Shown: positions 34,646 through 42,875 of the stretch, one piece after another
How positions within the stretch are numbered: the first letter of the stretch is position 1
How the letters are laid out: the number at the start of each line of letters is the position of its first letter
From: a virus
DNA: 64,000 nt
IMG/VR virus record: IMGVR_UViG_3300033149_006617
Coordinates: 1 to 64,000 of that record
Direction: 5' to 3' (one strand)
The notes under the pieces: model-generated
Seen by the model: only the letters and a program-made list of their open reading frames with translations
Databases searched by the model: none
What the model was told of the DNA's origin: nothing
Made by a program: the position numbers and the translations under genes

Positions 34646-35919
34646 GGGCAGAACAGGCATTTATCGGTTGTTGCCTTGAGCATAGACCTGCTCTTATTGC
34701 AGGGTTGCAGAATCTTTCTCCGCGATTTTTTTACGACCCCGCGCATAAGGATATATGGAAGGCTATCCAATCATTGGCGGCGCGTAGTGTTGATGTTAAT
34801 AAGGATACCCTCGCCGCTGAATTGGAGCGCACTGGTAAATTAGCGGCAGTGGGGGGAAAGGTTAGGATCGCCCAAATACTCAAAGCGGTAATCAACCCCA
34901 TTGAGTACGACGGCCTGCTGGATATAATTATTTCGCGGGGAAGAAAGAGGATGGTAGGCGAGGTCGCCCAGAAGATTATTGATAGAGTCTATGAAGGAGA
35001 TTCCAACGCAGATGAAGATATTGAATTTGGAATTTCACAACTGTCATCGTTGGTAGACCCCCATGAAACCGACATTGAATTGTTCAGGGATGAAAGCGCC
35101 ATCTCTTATTATATGGCGAGAAGGGAAAAGAAGTTTGGTGTCGAAACCCCCTGGGATACGTTTAATGATGAAATCGGCCCCATCCCACCTGGTGGTATAT
35201 TAGTGTTGATAGCGCCCCCTAAGGTGCGGAAAACTTTTTGGGCTATTCAATTTGGTATAACAGCAAATAATGCGGGGAAAAATGTACTCTTCATAAATCT
35301 CGAAAATCCACCCGATATGGTAGCCGCCAGAGCACATGCGCTCAAATTTGGGCTTAGATATTCCGAATTGCGTAGAGGGGATCTTGCCTCTGAGAATGAC
35401 TTTACTGGTTGGTTGGACCAAATAAAAAATTGGTATGGCAAGCAATTCATAATTTCGACGCCAGACATGCGAGATGGAACCCGAAAAGCATTGCAGACCA
35501 AAATTGAGCAATACCGCCCAGACTTGCTCATAATAGATGGCCTTTATATGGCGGAATATTTGGATAGGAGCGAATGGTCGGAATTACTTGAACGCTATAG
35601 GTTCCTGCAGGAATTGGCATTGCGATACCAAATACCTATTTTGTCTACCCACCAACTCACTAAGGAGACATGGCAGCCAGGTACGAGACCATCTTTAGGT
35701 AACATTGCAATAGGCAGTTATATTGCGTGGTTTGTTTTCGCTATGGTTGGCGTGTATAAAATGGTAGATGATTGGTGGGATGATGAATATGGGTTCACGG
35801 TGATGTGCTCTAGGGAAGGTAGGCCGGTAGAATGGTTTTGTGATTGGGATTTGGATCCCCCGAAATATGTTGAGCGTAAGACGCCCCGCCCAAGGGAGGC
35901 GGGAAGCGAACTACTATAG
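34618..35919 (+). CDS. DnaB-like replicative helicase
   Basis: 433 residues from GTG 34618 (AAGGGGGAGC upstream). N-terminal DnaB domain (IPHDIGAEQAFIGCCLEHRP, FFYDPAHKDIWKAIQSLA) and a RecA-like ATPase domain. The Walker A place reads IAPPKVRKTFWAIQFG: the invariant Gly before Lys is Arg. Walker B is DLLIIDGLYMAEY; STHQLTKE is the sensor-like motif, and the Arg-rich finger lies near RPSLGNIAIGS. It would unwind the fork and load with the initiator. The deviant P-loop may alter ATP use. Confidence 0.75.
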   Translation: MEPKIPHDIGAEQAFIGCCLEHRPALIAGLQNLSPRFFYDPAHKDIWKAIQSLAARSVDVNKDTLAAELERTGKLAAVGGKVRIAQILKAVINPIEYDGLLDIIISRGRKRMVGEVAQKIIDRVYEGDSNADEDIEFGISQLSSLVDPHETDIELFRDESAISYYMARREKKFGVETPWDTFNDEIGPIPPGGILVLIAPPKVRKTFWAIQFGITANNAGKNVLFINLENPPDMVAARAHALKFGLRYSELRRGDLASENDFTGWLDQIKNWYGKQFIISTPDMRDGTRKALQTKIEQYRPDLLIIDGLYMAEYLDRSEWSELLERYRFLQELALRYQIPILSTHQLTKETWQPGTRPSLGNIAIGSYIAWFVFAMVGVYKMVDDWWDDEYGFTVMCSREGRPVEWFCDWDLDPPKYVERKTPRPREAGSELL

Positions 35920-37371
35920 GTGGGCAATAGGTTGAGTTTCCACGGTAAATTATACCCATATCAAGTGGAGGATGCCACCAAGATGCTAAGGCTTGGCAGG
36001 TGCCTTAACGCATCGGAGGTAGGCACAGGGAAAACCGTTGAGTCGGCGGCTGTGTTGGATACACTCTTCTCAAAGGGATATGCAAAGCGGGCACTGATTT
36101 TGGCTCCTCAGATTGATGTGCTTTTTCAGTGGGAGAGGATATTGTCAGATATGACGGATCTTTCGATTGCAGTGCTTGATGGTACTCCTCCTGAGCGCAA
36201 AAAAATCCTGCAATCGGAACCACCAGTCATTATTACTAACTTTGCCAAGTTGATGACGGTTGATTGGGATCCAATAAGGTTTATAGATTGGGACGTGGTG
36301 ATTGTTGATGAATGCCAACGCGGGCTGGCGGATTATAGGACGAAAACGAACCGTCGTGTGAGGGCGTTACCGGCTAGATTCAAGTATGGCCTCTCTGCGT
36401 CGCCGATTTTGAATAAGGCTGAGGATTTGTATAATATAATGTATTGGATTGACAAGAGGATATTGGGCCCGTGGCCCGATTTTGAACGCAGGTACATAAT
36501 ACGCGGTAGGTTCAAGGAGATTAAGGCGTACAGGAACATGCACGAGCTTCATCGGAGGGTGTCGGATTACATTATACGCCGCACATTTGATGATATTGAA
36601 GACCAGAGGCCGGAATTGACGGAGGAGGTGAGGCTGGTTGAATTGCGGCGTGACGAGATGGACATTTATAATTATTGCGCCCGCGAGTTGGCCGCACAAA
36701 TCCGCACTGCGCTCAAGAAGTGCCAATCTCGCAAGGTATTATGGCGTACAGAGGGGCCTATCTTCAGGGCTTATGTGGCCGCACGGCAGGCTTGCGTGGA
36801 TTGTCGGCTATTGGCGGACACCGGCAGTCAATTCAAAGTAAACGTCCCTTCGGATACGCTATCCCAGCCTGGGTCCAAGGCAAAATATCTGGAAAAATTG
36901 TTGGCGAGCGGGTTGACTAAGGAGGGTGATTGTGGTATACTTTGCTTTAGTCGGTTTGCGGGTGTGCTCCCTTTGTTGGCCGAAAAATTTGGAGGGCTCG
37001 AATATCATGGGCAGATGCCCAAGAAAAAGAGGACCGCCAACCTCCAAAAATTCCGCGAGGAAGGAGGAATCTTGTTCTCAAGCGATGCAGGGGAAGTAGG
37101 GCTTGATTTACCAGGGGCCCGATATGTTATTCATTTTGACCCTGCATGGCATCCGAGCGGCTCGTATCAACGTACTGGCAGGATAAGGAGGGCATCGTCT
37201 AAGTACAAGCACGTCCATGCTATACATCTTATTGCCGCCGGTACGGTCGAGGAATATATTATGAGGCGGAGCTTCAAAAAGGGGAAGGTCTCGGAAGGGA
37301 TACTTGATGGCGGGGTTGACAGTGTTGATTTTGATAGTAGCCTTCTGAGGTTTTTGGAAAGGAGAGGATAA
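35920..37371 (+). CDS. SNF2/DEAD-type superfamily-2 helicase
   Basis: 483 residues; the start may be GTG 35920 or TTG 35932, the latter with AGGTGG 8 nt upstream. Motifs: Q-like YPYQVEDATKML, I (ASEVGTGKTVE), Ia (LILAPQ), II (VIVDECQRG), III (GLSASPI), IV-V (ILCFSRFAG, SSDAGEVGLDLPGA) and VI (YQRTGRIRRASS). This is the compact SNF2-family set common in phages, with roles in replication restart, recombination or fork remodelling. Confidence 0.85.
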   Translation: MGNRLSFHGKLYPYQVEDATKMLRLGRCLNASEVGTGKTVESAAVLDTLFSKGYAKRALILAPQIDVLFQWERILSDMTDLSIAVLDGTPPERKKILQSEPPVIITNFAKLMTVDWDPIRFIDWDVVIVDECQRGLADYRTKTNRRVRALPARFKYGLSASPILNKAEDLYNIMYWIDKRILGPWPDFERRYIIRGRFKEIKAYRNMHELHRRVSDYIIRRTFDDIEDQRPELTEEVRLVELRRDEMDIYNYCARELAAQIRTALKKCQSRKVLWRTEGPIFRAYVAARQACVDCRLLADTGSQFKVNVPSDTLSQPGSKAKYLEKLLASGLTKEGDCGILCFSRFAGVLPLLAEKFGGLEYHGQMPKKKRTANLQKFREEGGILFSSDAGEVGLDLPGARYVIHFDPAWHPSGSYQRTGRIRRASSKYKHVHAIHLIAAGTVEEYIMRRSFKKGKVSEGILDGGVDSVDFDSSLLRFLERRG

Positions 37372-37667
37372 TGGAGCCAGCAACTGTTTCCATGAGGGTT
37401 GTGATGACGTTTCAACCAGAGGCGTATAACAGCCTCAGCGTTGAGCTGGGTGGGAATAATTTGCCTTTGAACCCCAGCAAGGAGCAAATAAATGAGGTCA
37501 AGAAATCGTGGGCCGCCTACTATAAGATAGCGGGGCAGGAGATCACGAAACTGGGGCGGGAGGCATTGGCCGACTGGCGTGACGTAAAGCACGAGCACGA
37601 AGTTGAACAGGCTAAGGTTCAACTAGAAACCAAAAAGGAAATTGAGGAGATGAGTCAGGATGGGTAG
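37371..37667 (+). CDS. Conserved-looking small protein, unknown
   Basis: 98 residues, GGAGAGG 4 nt upstream. A beta N-terminus (TVSMRVVMTFQPEAYNSLSVE) followed by a long helix with charged C-terminus. Lies between a helicase and the SSB-like gene and overlaps the latter by 8 nt, so it probably acts in replication or recombination. No family recognised. Confidence 0.5.
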   Translation: MEPATVSMRVVMTFQPEAYNSLSVELGGNNLPLNPSKEQINEVKKSWAAYYKIAGQEITKLGREALADWRDVKHEHEVEQAKVQLETKKEIEEMSQDG

Positions 37668-38601
37668 ATTCAAGCAAGGATTAGACCAGATAGTGGAAGA
37701 TGGCGAGAAAAATTTTGCGGGTAGCCCGAGGTGGGGAGTAGTATTACAGCCCCATCCAGGTGCTGTAGCGCGAGTTAGGCTCATGGAATTACCTTGGTCT
37801 GTCCAGGTCCACTACATGTACTTGACGGGCAAGGGTACCCATTCGAGGGCATGTTTGGCCGATGACCAAGGCACAATATGCCCTTATTGCCAGAAATTGG
37901 GTAGCCCTAAGGTGCGGGGGATAGCCAATGTGGTTGTAAAGGAAATAAAGTCAGATAACCAATATGAGCAGTGGGATACGCCCTGTGTCAGGCTAATGGA
38001 CGAGTCTGCCACATTTTGGCAGGAATTGAATGAGCAACTTATAGTGGAAGCCGAGAAGCAATTCCCTACGCTCTACGAGAAGGCAAGTGCATTAGTGAGG
38101 AAGTCTATTGCGTCAGGTAAAGATATTTCTGAGTCAACACGACAGAAATTGGCACAGAAAGGGCTGGAGATCACAAGCAAGAACGAAGTGCGTATAAATC
38201 CATTGAGTGTTGACTTGAGGTTGCAACGTACTGCCAACAGGAGTGGGGGCAAGAAATGGTTCCTCACTGTTATGAATGTTTCCGGCTATGATATTTCGGG
38301 CTTTGAGCCTATTCCACTTGATACCATTTTACCCGAAGAGGATGAGGCTACGGCCAAAGCCAACGCAACTATAGCCGTTGACCCGTATGCCAATCGGGGC
38401 AAGGGGCGCAAGGACGTACCTGCGAATGCACCCGATACAAGCGATATTTCTGACGTAGACGAGCTGGACATTGATGAGGCTGAAGTGGAGGAGCCTGTGC
38501 CGGAATTACCGGCTGAGGAACTACCAGACGAGGAATTGGATATAGACGAGGACATTGATGTAGATGATGCGGATGTGGAATTGGAACTCGATGAGGAGTA
38601 G
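37660..38601 (+). CDS. Single-stranded DNA-binding protein candidate (gp32-like)
   Basis: 313 residues. A zinc-ribbon-like site, THSRACLADDQGTICPYCQK (near residues 60-85), inside an OB-like beta region, then helices, and a strongly acidic tail (residues 255-313, mostly Asp and Glu). Zn insertion plus acidic C-terminal tail is the layout of T4 gp32-type SSBs; the tail would recruit replication partners. Immediately followed by RecA. Confidence 0.65.
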   Translation: MGRFKQGLDQIVEDGEKNFAGSPRWGVVLQPHPGAVARVRLMELPWSVQVHYMYLTGKGTHSRACLADDQGTICPYCQKLGSPKVRGIANVVVKEIKSDNQYEQWDTPCVRLMDESATFWQELNEQLIVEAEKQFPTLYEKASALVRKSIASGKDISESTRQKLAQKGLEITSKNEVRINPLSVDLRLQRTANRSGGKKWFLTVMNVSGYDISGFEPIPLDTILPEEDEATAKANATIAVDPYANRGKGRKDVPANAPDTSDISDVDELDIDEAEVEEPVPELPAEELPDEELDIDEDIDVDDADVELELDEE

Positions 38602-38603
38602 TT

Positions 38604-39674
38604 ATGATAGATGATGCTGTTGCGTTGATACAAAAGAAAATGGGCAAGGGGAGGATTTGCAAGGCATCCGAATTGCCCCCAGAGCGAAGACTCCCCACAG
38701 GCTCTCTTTCGCTTGATTTGTTCACTGGTGGATGGGTGTTAGGGGGGTTCCATTTGTTTGTGGGTGCCCCTGGTGCGGGAAAAAGTTCCTTGGCCTATGC
38801 CGCTGCAGCTAACGCCGAGAAGTTGGGCCTCAAGTGGGCTATCGTGGATGTAGAAGGCTCACTGAGCGAGCAGAAGATGGGGTATATAGGGCTAGAGGAT
38901 GGAGTTGTTTCCCGCCCAGAAAATCTGGAGGAAGCAGCCGATATAGCCAACATTCTGGTCAGAAGCGGGGAGTTTGGGGTGGTGATTTTTGATTCCATTG
39001 AAGCCCCCGCTACTATGGATGAGTTGGATATATCTAAGCCCCTGGAAGGTAAGCAATATCCTGTTGGGGCTATGGTGACGAACAGGCTATGTAGGCTGAT
39101 ATGCTCAGGATTAGCACCGGCTGCAGATGGAACCCCCAACGAGACGTGTGTGATTGTTATTAATCAACTACGGGAATCCCTCTCCCCATTCAAGAAAAAT
39201 CGGCCCCCGCGAGGGCTAGGCCAACTCTATCATAATACGTTCCACGTTGAGCTGAGCAGGATAGGCAAGATGGAGGTCACAGAAAAAGCGGGAGGAGAGA
39301 AAGTCAAGCGAGTTGTCGGGATCCAAACGCAATGGCATATACCAAAGAGTAAGAGGTCTGCCCCTTTTCAGAGGGGCGTTTTTGGCCTGTGGACTGATGA
39401 GACGTCTAATGGGCTATTCAAGCCATGTCAGATTGACGTTGAGGGTGAAATTTTGTTATATGGGCAGGTTTTCGGCTTTATCAAGAGACGAGGAGCGATG
39501 TTTGAGTACGGTGATATTACCCTTGGTCGCGGTGAATTCGCGGCGAAGAGTTTTCTGAGGGAGAATAAGGAAGTAAGGGATGAAATTGAGCGGAATATCA
39601 GAGAGGAAGCGGTTGTCGCTGAAGAAAGAAAGAAAAGCGGCAAAGAAGATAAAGGGCAGACTGACCCCAAGTAG
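38604..39674 (+). CDS. recA: RecA/UvsX-like recombinase
   Basis: 356 residues. TGSLSLDLFTGGWVLGGFHL, Walker A VGAPGAGKSSLAYAAA, IVDVEGSLSEQKM, Walker B FGVVIFDSIEAPA, VIVINQLRESL as the L1-adjacent strand and PRGLGQLYHN in the L2 region. The order matches RecA. A charged C-terminal tail (residues 320-356) follows. It would promote strand exchange in repair and recombination-dependent replication. Confidence 0.85.
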   Translation: MIDDAVALIQKKMGKGRICKASELPPERRLPTGSLSLDLFTGGWVLGGFHLFVGAPGAGKSSLAYAAAANAEKLGLKWAIVDVEGSLSEQKMGYIGLEDGVVSRPENLEEAADIANILVRSGEFGVVIFDSIEAPATMDELDISKPLEGKQYPVGAMVTNRLCRLICSGLAPAADGTPNETCVIVINQLRESLSPFKKNRPPRGLGQLYHNTFHVELSRIGKMEVTEKAGGEKVKRVVGIQTQWHIPKSKRSAPFQRGVFGLWTDETSNGLFKPCQIDVEGEILLYGQVFGFIKRRGAMFEYGDITLGRGEFAAKSFLRENKEVRDEIERNIREEAVVAEERKKSGKEDKGQTDPK

Positions 39675-39921
39675 CGGAAGCATCCCAGGGTCGGCTGGGG
39701 ATTATTCCAAGGGGACGTTGCCTATTGAGCACAAGTACACTAACAGGGTGAAATGGGCACTGGAGAGGGTGGTTATAGATAAGATACGCAAGGAGGCCAT
39801 CCAAGTGGGGTCTGCTTGGTGGGCCATTCATGTCCAATTCACTCATGGCATAAAGGGGGATGACGAGGTATTCATAATCCCCAGGGAAATGTTTGAGGCC
39901 ATGATTGATTTAGAGGAGTGA
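39580..39921 (+). CDS. Small basic protein, start uncertain
   Basis: Up to 113 residues; the ATG at 39580 overlaps RecA by 95 nt, and TTG codons at 39613 or 39718 (AAGGGG nearby) are alternatives. The conserved-looking part is HKYTNRVKWALERVVIDKIR...VFIIPREMFEAMIDL. Unknown function. Confidence 0.45.
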   Translation: MKLSGISERKRLSLKKERKAAKKIKGRLTPSSGSIPGSAGDYSKGTLPIEHKYTNRVKWALERVVIDKIRKEAIQVGSAWWAIHVQFTHGIKGDDEVFIIPREMFEAMIDLEE

Positions 39922-39925
39922 TGGG

Positions 39926-40168
39926 GTGGACTTTTGGAGTGCGCGAAAAATCGCCGAAAGGGAACTAAGAAAAATAGGCAAGATCCCGCTGAAGGATATG
40001 TCCCATCCGTTTTGGGAATACGTAGATGTCGCCATCCAAGCGGCGCTGAAAAATTGCGGCAAGGAAGAGTTCCTCGAAAAAACCACGGTATTCTTCCTCG
40101 ACCCCATGAATACTATTGATTTTGCTATCGCATATAGATTGAGAAAAAGGAGGGCAACGGATGTCTGA
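39926..40168 (+). CDS. Small protein, unknown
   Basis: 80 residues from GTG 39926 with AGAGGAGT upstream, overlapping the next start by 8 nt. Mostly helical (SARKIAERELRKIGKI, FWEYVDVAIQAALKNCG), ending in RLRKRRATDV. No family recognised. Confidence 0.5.
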   Translation: MDFWSARKIAERELRKIGKIPLKDMSHPFWEYVDVAIQAALKNCGKEEFLEKTTVFFLDPMNTIDFAIAYRLRKRRATDV

Positions 40169-40532
40169 GAATGTTAGATTGGCAAGGCAGGTAAGGGCTA
40201 TGTGGCGGGATGTACGGCGACTTAGGGTGGAATCAGTGGTGCGGTTGGGGGCATGCGGGGAGCACTTAGACCTTATGCTTAAGTTATATGGTGTGGTTCG
40301 TGCGCTTGATGACTTAGCTGAGGCTATATATAACCTAAGTTATGCTAGCGTTGGGTGGGACTTTAGTGGGGCCGTGCTTAGTGATGAAGTGGACTCACAT
40401 TCCGTGGCTGAAATTACTAACTTGCTGGACAAACTGAGCAAAGGATGGGAGGAGAAAGATGATACTGGGGCAGATGCTACAGCCCCACGTAAGAGGCCAA
40501 TGCGTGGGAAACCTATCCATGTGGGTATCTAA
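40161..40532 (+). CDS. Small helical protein, unknown
   Basis: 123 residues. Basic helical N-terminus (RLARQVRAMWRDVRRLRVE), a hydrophobic centre, and a disordered end (DATAPRKRPMRGKP). Between RecA-associated small genes and a methyltransferase. No motif identified. Confidence 0.45.
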   Translation: MSENVRLARQVRAMWRDVRRLRVESVVRLGACGEHLDLMLKLYGVVRALDDLAEAIYNLSYASVGWDFSGAVLSDEVDSHSVAEITNLLDKLSKGWEEKDDTGADATAPRKRPMRGKPIHVGI

Positions 40533-40604
40533 ACTGAGGAGGGGTAAGGGGGATGCTATGTAGGACCTCTCCCTCCTGCCACAAAAAATGAAAAGGAGTG
40601 CATT

Positions 40605-41397
40605 GTGATATTTCCATCGGTTAGGTATGAGTCGGATGGGTTCATTTTGTGTGAGGGGGATTCGTTTGCATTGTTGCCCCAATTCCCTGCGGAATATTTT
40701 GATATGATATGTACCGACCCACCTTATTTTATTTCTAAGAAAGGGCATAGTATTCATAGAGGGGCAGGGAAATTTACCGATGGGGGGTAACATAACGGGT
40801 GACTTCGGGGAATGGGACTATGCTGGTAACCCCGAAAATGCCACCCAACGTTGGTTGGAACTTGTTGACCATTGCTTGAAGCCTGGTGGGGCTATAGCCA
40901 CCTATTATAATCGGTATCGCTTAGAGCATGTTATCAGGCCTCTTGAAGAGCGGGGATATATTGTTCGTAATATAGTGGCTGATTGCAAAACAAATCCTGC
41001 CCCGCAGGCGAGAAAAGTAGCGTGGCAAGTAGGGTGGGAGGCCATAGTTATTGCAACGAAAGAAGGAGGCAACCCATATCAATGGGAAGAGGGCCAGTGT
41101 AAAGATTGGTTTAGTCATCCGGTGATGTGGGGAGGTAGAAAAAAGCGCAGGCATCCTACTGAGAAGCATATAGATACCGTTTCTGCATTGATACGTTGGT
41201 GGAGTCCTAAGGGAGGACTTGTGTTGGACCCGTTTCTTGGTACTGGTACCACTGCTGTTGCTTGTAAGTTGTTGGGGAGGAATTGTGTTGGCATTGAAAG
41301 TGATAGCCATTGGTGTGATGTTGCAATTGAAAGATTTAAAGAATTAATATCTTCCCCCGCATTGCCCTATGAAACCGAGGTAATGTTATTAATATGA
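40605..41397 (+). CDS. DNA methyltransferase split by a frameshift at a G6 run
   Basis: GTG 40605 has AAAAGGAGTG upstream. The first frame holds motif IV (MICTDPPYFISKKG) and stops at 40788-40790 just after six G (40782-40787). The second frame (from ATG 40780) continues GNITGDFGEWDY..., the target region, and motif I (VLDPFLGTGTTAVACKLLG). Removing one G joins them into a normal beta-class enzyme of about 263 residues. So the gene is inactivated, mis-assembled, or switched by G-tract length. It resembles the enzyme at 33827 in layout only. Confidence 0.65.
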
Positions 41398-42143
41398 AAA
41401 AGAGCATAGGGGCCGCTTTGGCCGAGATGACTACCAAGCCCGTCCCAGATGTTGATACTGCTGCCATAGCAAAATTTGTGCTTGATAAGCTGGAGGCTTA
41501 TTGTAAAGCTGAGGTGCGTAAGCCCCAGGAAAAAGTGTCAGGCATACGCGCCAGCATGGTATCGGATTGCCCCAGGAAGATAGTGTATTCTCTTATCGGG
41601 GCGGAAGAAAATCCTGTTGGAAATGCAGATGATTTCTTTAATTTTGCTATGGGCAATAAGCACCATGATTTGGTAGAGGAAATCCTGCAGAAGATTTTTC
41701 CGTCGTGTAAGGTTGAAAAGCGTATAAGAAAGGACAACGTGACAGGGAAGTTCGATGGCCTTATAACGCTCAAGACCAGTAAAGGTAAATTCCGTGTTGT
41801 AATTGAGATAAAAGGTTTGAAAAATGAAACGTGGACGAGATGTAAATTATATGGTGTGAAGGAGGCCACGCCTTACTATTATGACCAAGCACAACTGTAT
41901 TGTCATCTCCATTCCGCCGATTTTGTAGTATTCCTGATTTTCAATAAAGGTGATTCCTGGAAGCGGTATGCTGAATGCGTTGCCAGGGATGACACCCACA
42001 TTAAAAAACTCCTCACAAGAATAGCAAAAATTAAAGCCCATGTTGCTAATGGCACACTACCAAAAAGGGAATGTGTGAAGAGTACCGATTACAGGGCAAG
42101 GCGTTGCCCATATAGAAAGGTATGCTTTGGGCTTCGGAAGTGA
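41394..42143 (+). CDS. Cas4-like PD-(D/E)XK nuclease
   Basis: 249 residues, ATGA overlap with the previous gene. GIRASMVSDCPRKIVYSL carries the first Cys; TGKFDGLITLKTSKGKF then VVIEIKGLK give the Asp and E-x-K of the nuclease core; YYYDQAQLYCHL is the Q-x3-Y motif; CVKSTDYRARRCPYRKVC ends with three Cys. This Cys pattern around a PD-(D/E)XK core is that of the Cas4/AddB iron-sulphur exonucleases. Near RecA and helicases, so recombination is likely. Confidence 0.75.
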   Translation: MKKSIGAALAEMTTKPVPDVDTAAIAKFVLDKLEAYCKAEVRKPQEKVSGIRASMVSDCPRKIVYSLIGAEENPVGNADDFFNFAMGNKHHDLVEEILQKIFPSCKVEKRIRKDNVTGKFDGLITLKTSKGKFRVVIEIKGLKNETWTRCKLYGVKEATPYYYDQAQLYCHLHSADFVVFLIFNKGDSWKRYAECVARDDTHIKKLLTRIAKIKAHVANGTLPKRECVKSTDYRARRCPYRKVCFGLRK

Positions 42144-42154
42144 GGTAGAGATTG

Positions 42155-42589
42155 ATGTCGGCTAAGAAGTCTGTTCCTACCATCCCTATTGTAGGGGAAG
42201 ATAAAGAGATACTTGACCTCTTTCATAGCGTGTGCAGGGAGCCGTGGAAAGTGCCCGATTTACCACTCCCGCTATTGCGGCAGGTTCATGCGTTTGTGGG
42301 TGCGTGGGCGTCTTATCTTATGGTGCGTGTGGGGGATATAGAGGCTCGCGTAAAAACATTGGAGGCCGATCTGGAAATAAATGAGGCTATGGCATATACT
42401 GAATCGGGCAAGAGTGGCATGGAGGCAAGGAAATACGCTACTGCCGCTGTAGCATCTATCAAGCGGGAATTGGCAGAGGCCCAGGCGGAATTGGCACGGT
42501 TCAGAGGAAGGCTCGGTGCGTTCCAGGGATGGGAAAGCAGGTTGAGCAGAGAAGGGAGTCTACGAAAAATCGAGCCAGGAGGAAGCTAG
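42155..42589 (+). CDS. Coiled-coil protein, unknown
   Basis: 144 residues from ATG 42155 (GAGGTAGAG upstream). Residues 55-125 are a long heptad helix (RVGDIEARVKTLEADLEI, AAVASIKRELAEAQAELARF). Probably a structural or partner-binding protein; lies before the primase pair. Confidence 0.5.
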   Translation: MSAKKSVPTIPIVGEDKEILDLFHSVCREPWKVPDLPLPLLRQVHAFVGAWASYLMVRVGDIEARVKTLEADLEINEAMAYTESGKSGMEARKYATAAVASIKRELAEAQAELARFRGRLGAFQGWESRLSREGSLRKIEPGGS

Positions 42590-42590
42590 T

Positions 42591-42875
42591 GTGATTGACG
42601 ATGCCGATTTGATCTCCGTATTCGATACGTTGGTGCGCAATAAAGGGACGTGTTCCCCTGCACACGCCAACGAAGTGATTAATAAATTGCTGAAAGGGCA
42701 GGATATAATAGACGTAGAGAATTTTCTTTTGAGATATGCATTTGTAATGAAATTACCAACAGATATAATACAGATGATGATGAGTTTTTGCCATCTGGCT
42801 TACCTTGCCGGATTTATCGCCGGAAGAGAATCCTTTATGCTAGGCGAAATTGATGAATTATCGTCAGATAATTGA
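42591..42875 (+). CDS. Small helical protein, unknown
   Basis: 94 residues from GTG 42591, overlapping the primase start by 23 nt. Helical with Met-rich centre (IQMMMSFCHLAYLAGFIAG). No family recognised; translational coupling suggests a primase-associated role. Confidence 0.45.
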   Translation: MIDDADLISVFDTLVRNKGTCSPAHANEVINKLLKGQDIIDVENFLLRYAFVMKLPTDIIQMMMSFCHLAYLAGFIAGRESFMLGEIDELSSDN

